From Thermoplasmata archaeon (GTDB taxonomy: Archaea > Thermoplasmatota > E2 > DHVEG-1), in contig QMTB01000106.1 in assembly GCA_003649845.1 (NCBI GenBank), positions 1 through 5,572 on the forward strand: a DNA stretch of 5,572 nt. Reading direction: 5' to 3'. Below are positions 5,363-5,572 of the stretch, one piece after another. The position numbers were made by a program, and so were the translations under genes. The first letter of the stretch is position 1, and every line of letters begins with the position of its first letter. The notes beneath the pieces are model-generated. The model was not told the DNA's origin. It saw nothing but the letters and a program-made list of their open reading frames with translations, and ran no database searches.

Positions 5363-5510
5363 CTATTTTTCCATGGTTTCATCTTGATTTAGTTTCTTCT
5401 CTGCAATAATATTTGTTAACCAAAAATAGAGGTATACGATAGAAAATTCTATTCCAAATATCAATAGGAACCATCCAAAGGTTCCAACTATCTTCAATAA
5501 ATCCTCTATA
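5363..5510 (-). CDS. C-terminal part (or whole) of a small membrane protein
   Basis: On the minus strand a frame ends with TAG at 5365-5363 and reads IEDLLKIVGTFGWFLLIF, then GIEFSIVYLYFWLTNII and a charged tail AEKKLNQDETMEK. This is one long hydrophobic segment (about 27 residues) with aromatic residues and a polar cytosolic-type tail, as in an integral membrane protein. The frame stays open to the window edge (5572), but codons beyond 5510 are only the mirror image of this sequence and are not trusted. It may be the end of a longer protein cut by the fold-back. Alternatively, a TTG at 5497-5495, with GAGG five bases before it, would give a 44-residue single-span protein. Family not recognised. 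Confidence 0.5.
5366..5370 (+). terminator. Possible T-tract terminator of the 159-residue gene
   Basis: TTTTT on the plus strand, 56 bases after the stop at 5310, lying over the last codons of the convergent minus-strand frame. With the T-run at 5315-5319 on the other strand it makes a plausible two-way termination region. Confidence 0.25.
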
Positions 5511-5572
5511 TATAGAGGATTTATTGAAGATAGTTGGAACCTTTGGATGGTTCCTATTGATATTTGGAATAG
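5449..5572. repeat. Perfect 124-bp palindrome at the window edge (probable fold-back artefact)
   Basis: The 62 bases 5449-5510 are followed, with no spacer, by their exact reverse complement 5511-5572. The centre is CCTCTATATATAGAGG (5503-5518). The second arm ends exactly at the last base of the window, so everything after 5510 is explained by copying back the first arm. Perfect spacer-free palindromes of this length are unstable in cells, and are commonly made by strand fold-back during amplification or by assembly errors at contig ends. A genuine terminal hairpin or recent inverted duplication is less likely but not excluded. Confidence 0.9.

Noticed and set aside
5467..5485. Small inverted repeat GGAACC-N7-GGTTCC inside the palindrome arm
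   Set aside because: It is explained by the G-T-F-G-W-F coding sequence of the membrane protein, and the surrounding large palindrome makes any separate role untestable here.

Overview
The window looks like part of a hyperthermophilic archaeal chromosome, most likely Thermoproteota (crenarchaeal, Desulfurococcales-like). This rests on A+T-rich DNA, heavy use of AGA/AGG and ATA codons, archaeal TATA-box promoters about 25-35 bases before start codons, a first operon gene with no leader (hypC) followed by an internal gene with a strong Shine-Dalgarno (hypD), and archaeal-type FeoA, FeoB, HypC and HypD. The genus is inference; no rRNA or other marker is present.

Left part (1-2253, minus strand): a ferrous-iron uptake operon, feoA (2180-1926) then feoB (1911-208). 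Two copies of a TTAGG-N4-CCTAA type inverted repeat lie directly upstream of the feoA TATA box, as expected for a DtxR-family metal-dependent repressor. The same repeat next to a TATA-like element recurs at 23-36, on the far side of feoB and pointing out of the left edge. A second iron-controlled transcription unit therefore probably starts just there. FeoB appears N-terminally short if begun at its first ATG. The missing strand of its G domain is encoded upstream, in frame, after an ATA codon that overlaps the feoA stop.

Middle (2254-3369, minus strand): a secreted M14-family zinc carboxypeptidase with a signal peptide, a complete set of zinc and catalytic residues, and an insert of two 16-residue Asp-rich loops that probably bind calcium. 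Its stop codon lies inside the distal feo operator.

Right part (3370-5362, plus strand): an 88-base divergent promoter region leads to hypC and hypD, which form the scaffold complex that assembles the Fe(CN)2CO group of [NiFe] hydrogenases. Next is a 159-residue protein of unknown function with its own possible promoter. A convergent minus-strand reading frame (stop at 5363) encodes the end of a small membrane protein.

The right edge (5449-5572) is a perfect 124-bp palindrome: two 62-base arms with no spacer, ending exactly at the window edge. This is most simply read as a fold-back artefact at a contig end, so sequence beyond 5510 should not be trusted as independent genome sequence. Iron uptake and hydrogenase maturation (which needs iron) are functionally compatible neighbours, but nothing seen shows that they are co-regulated.
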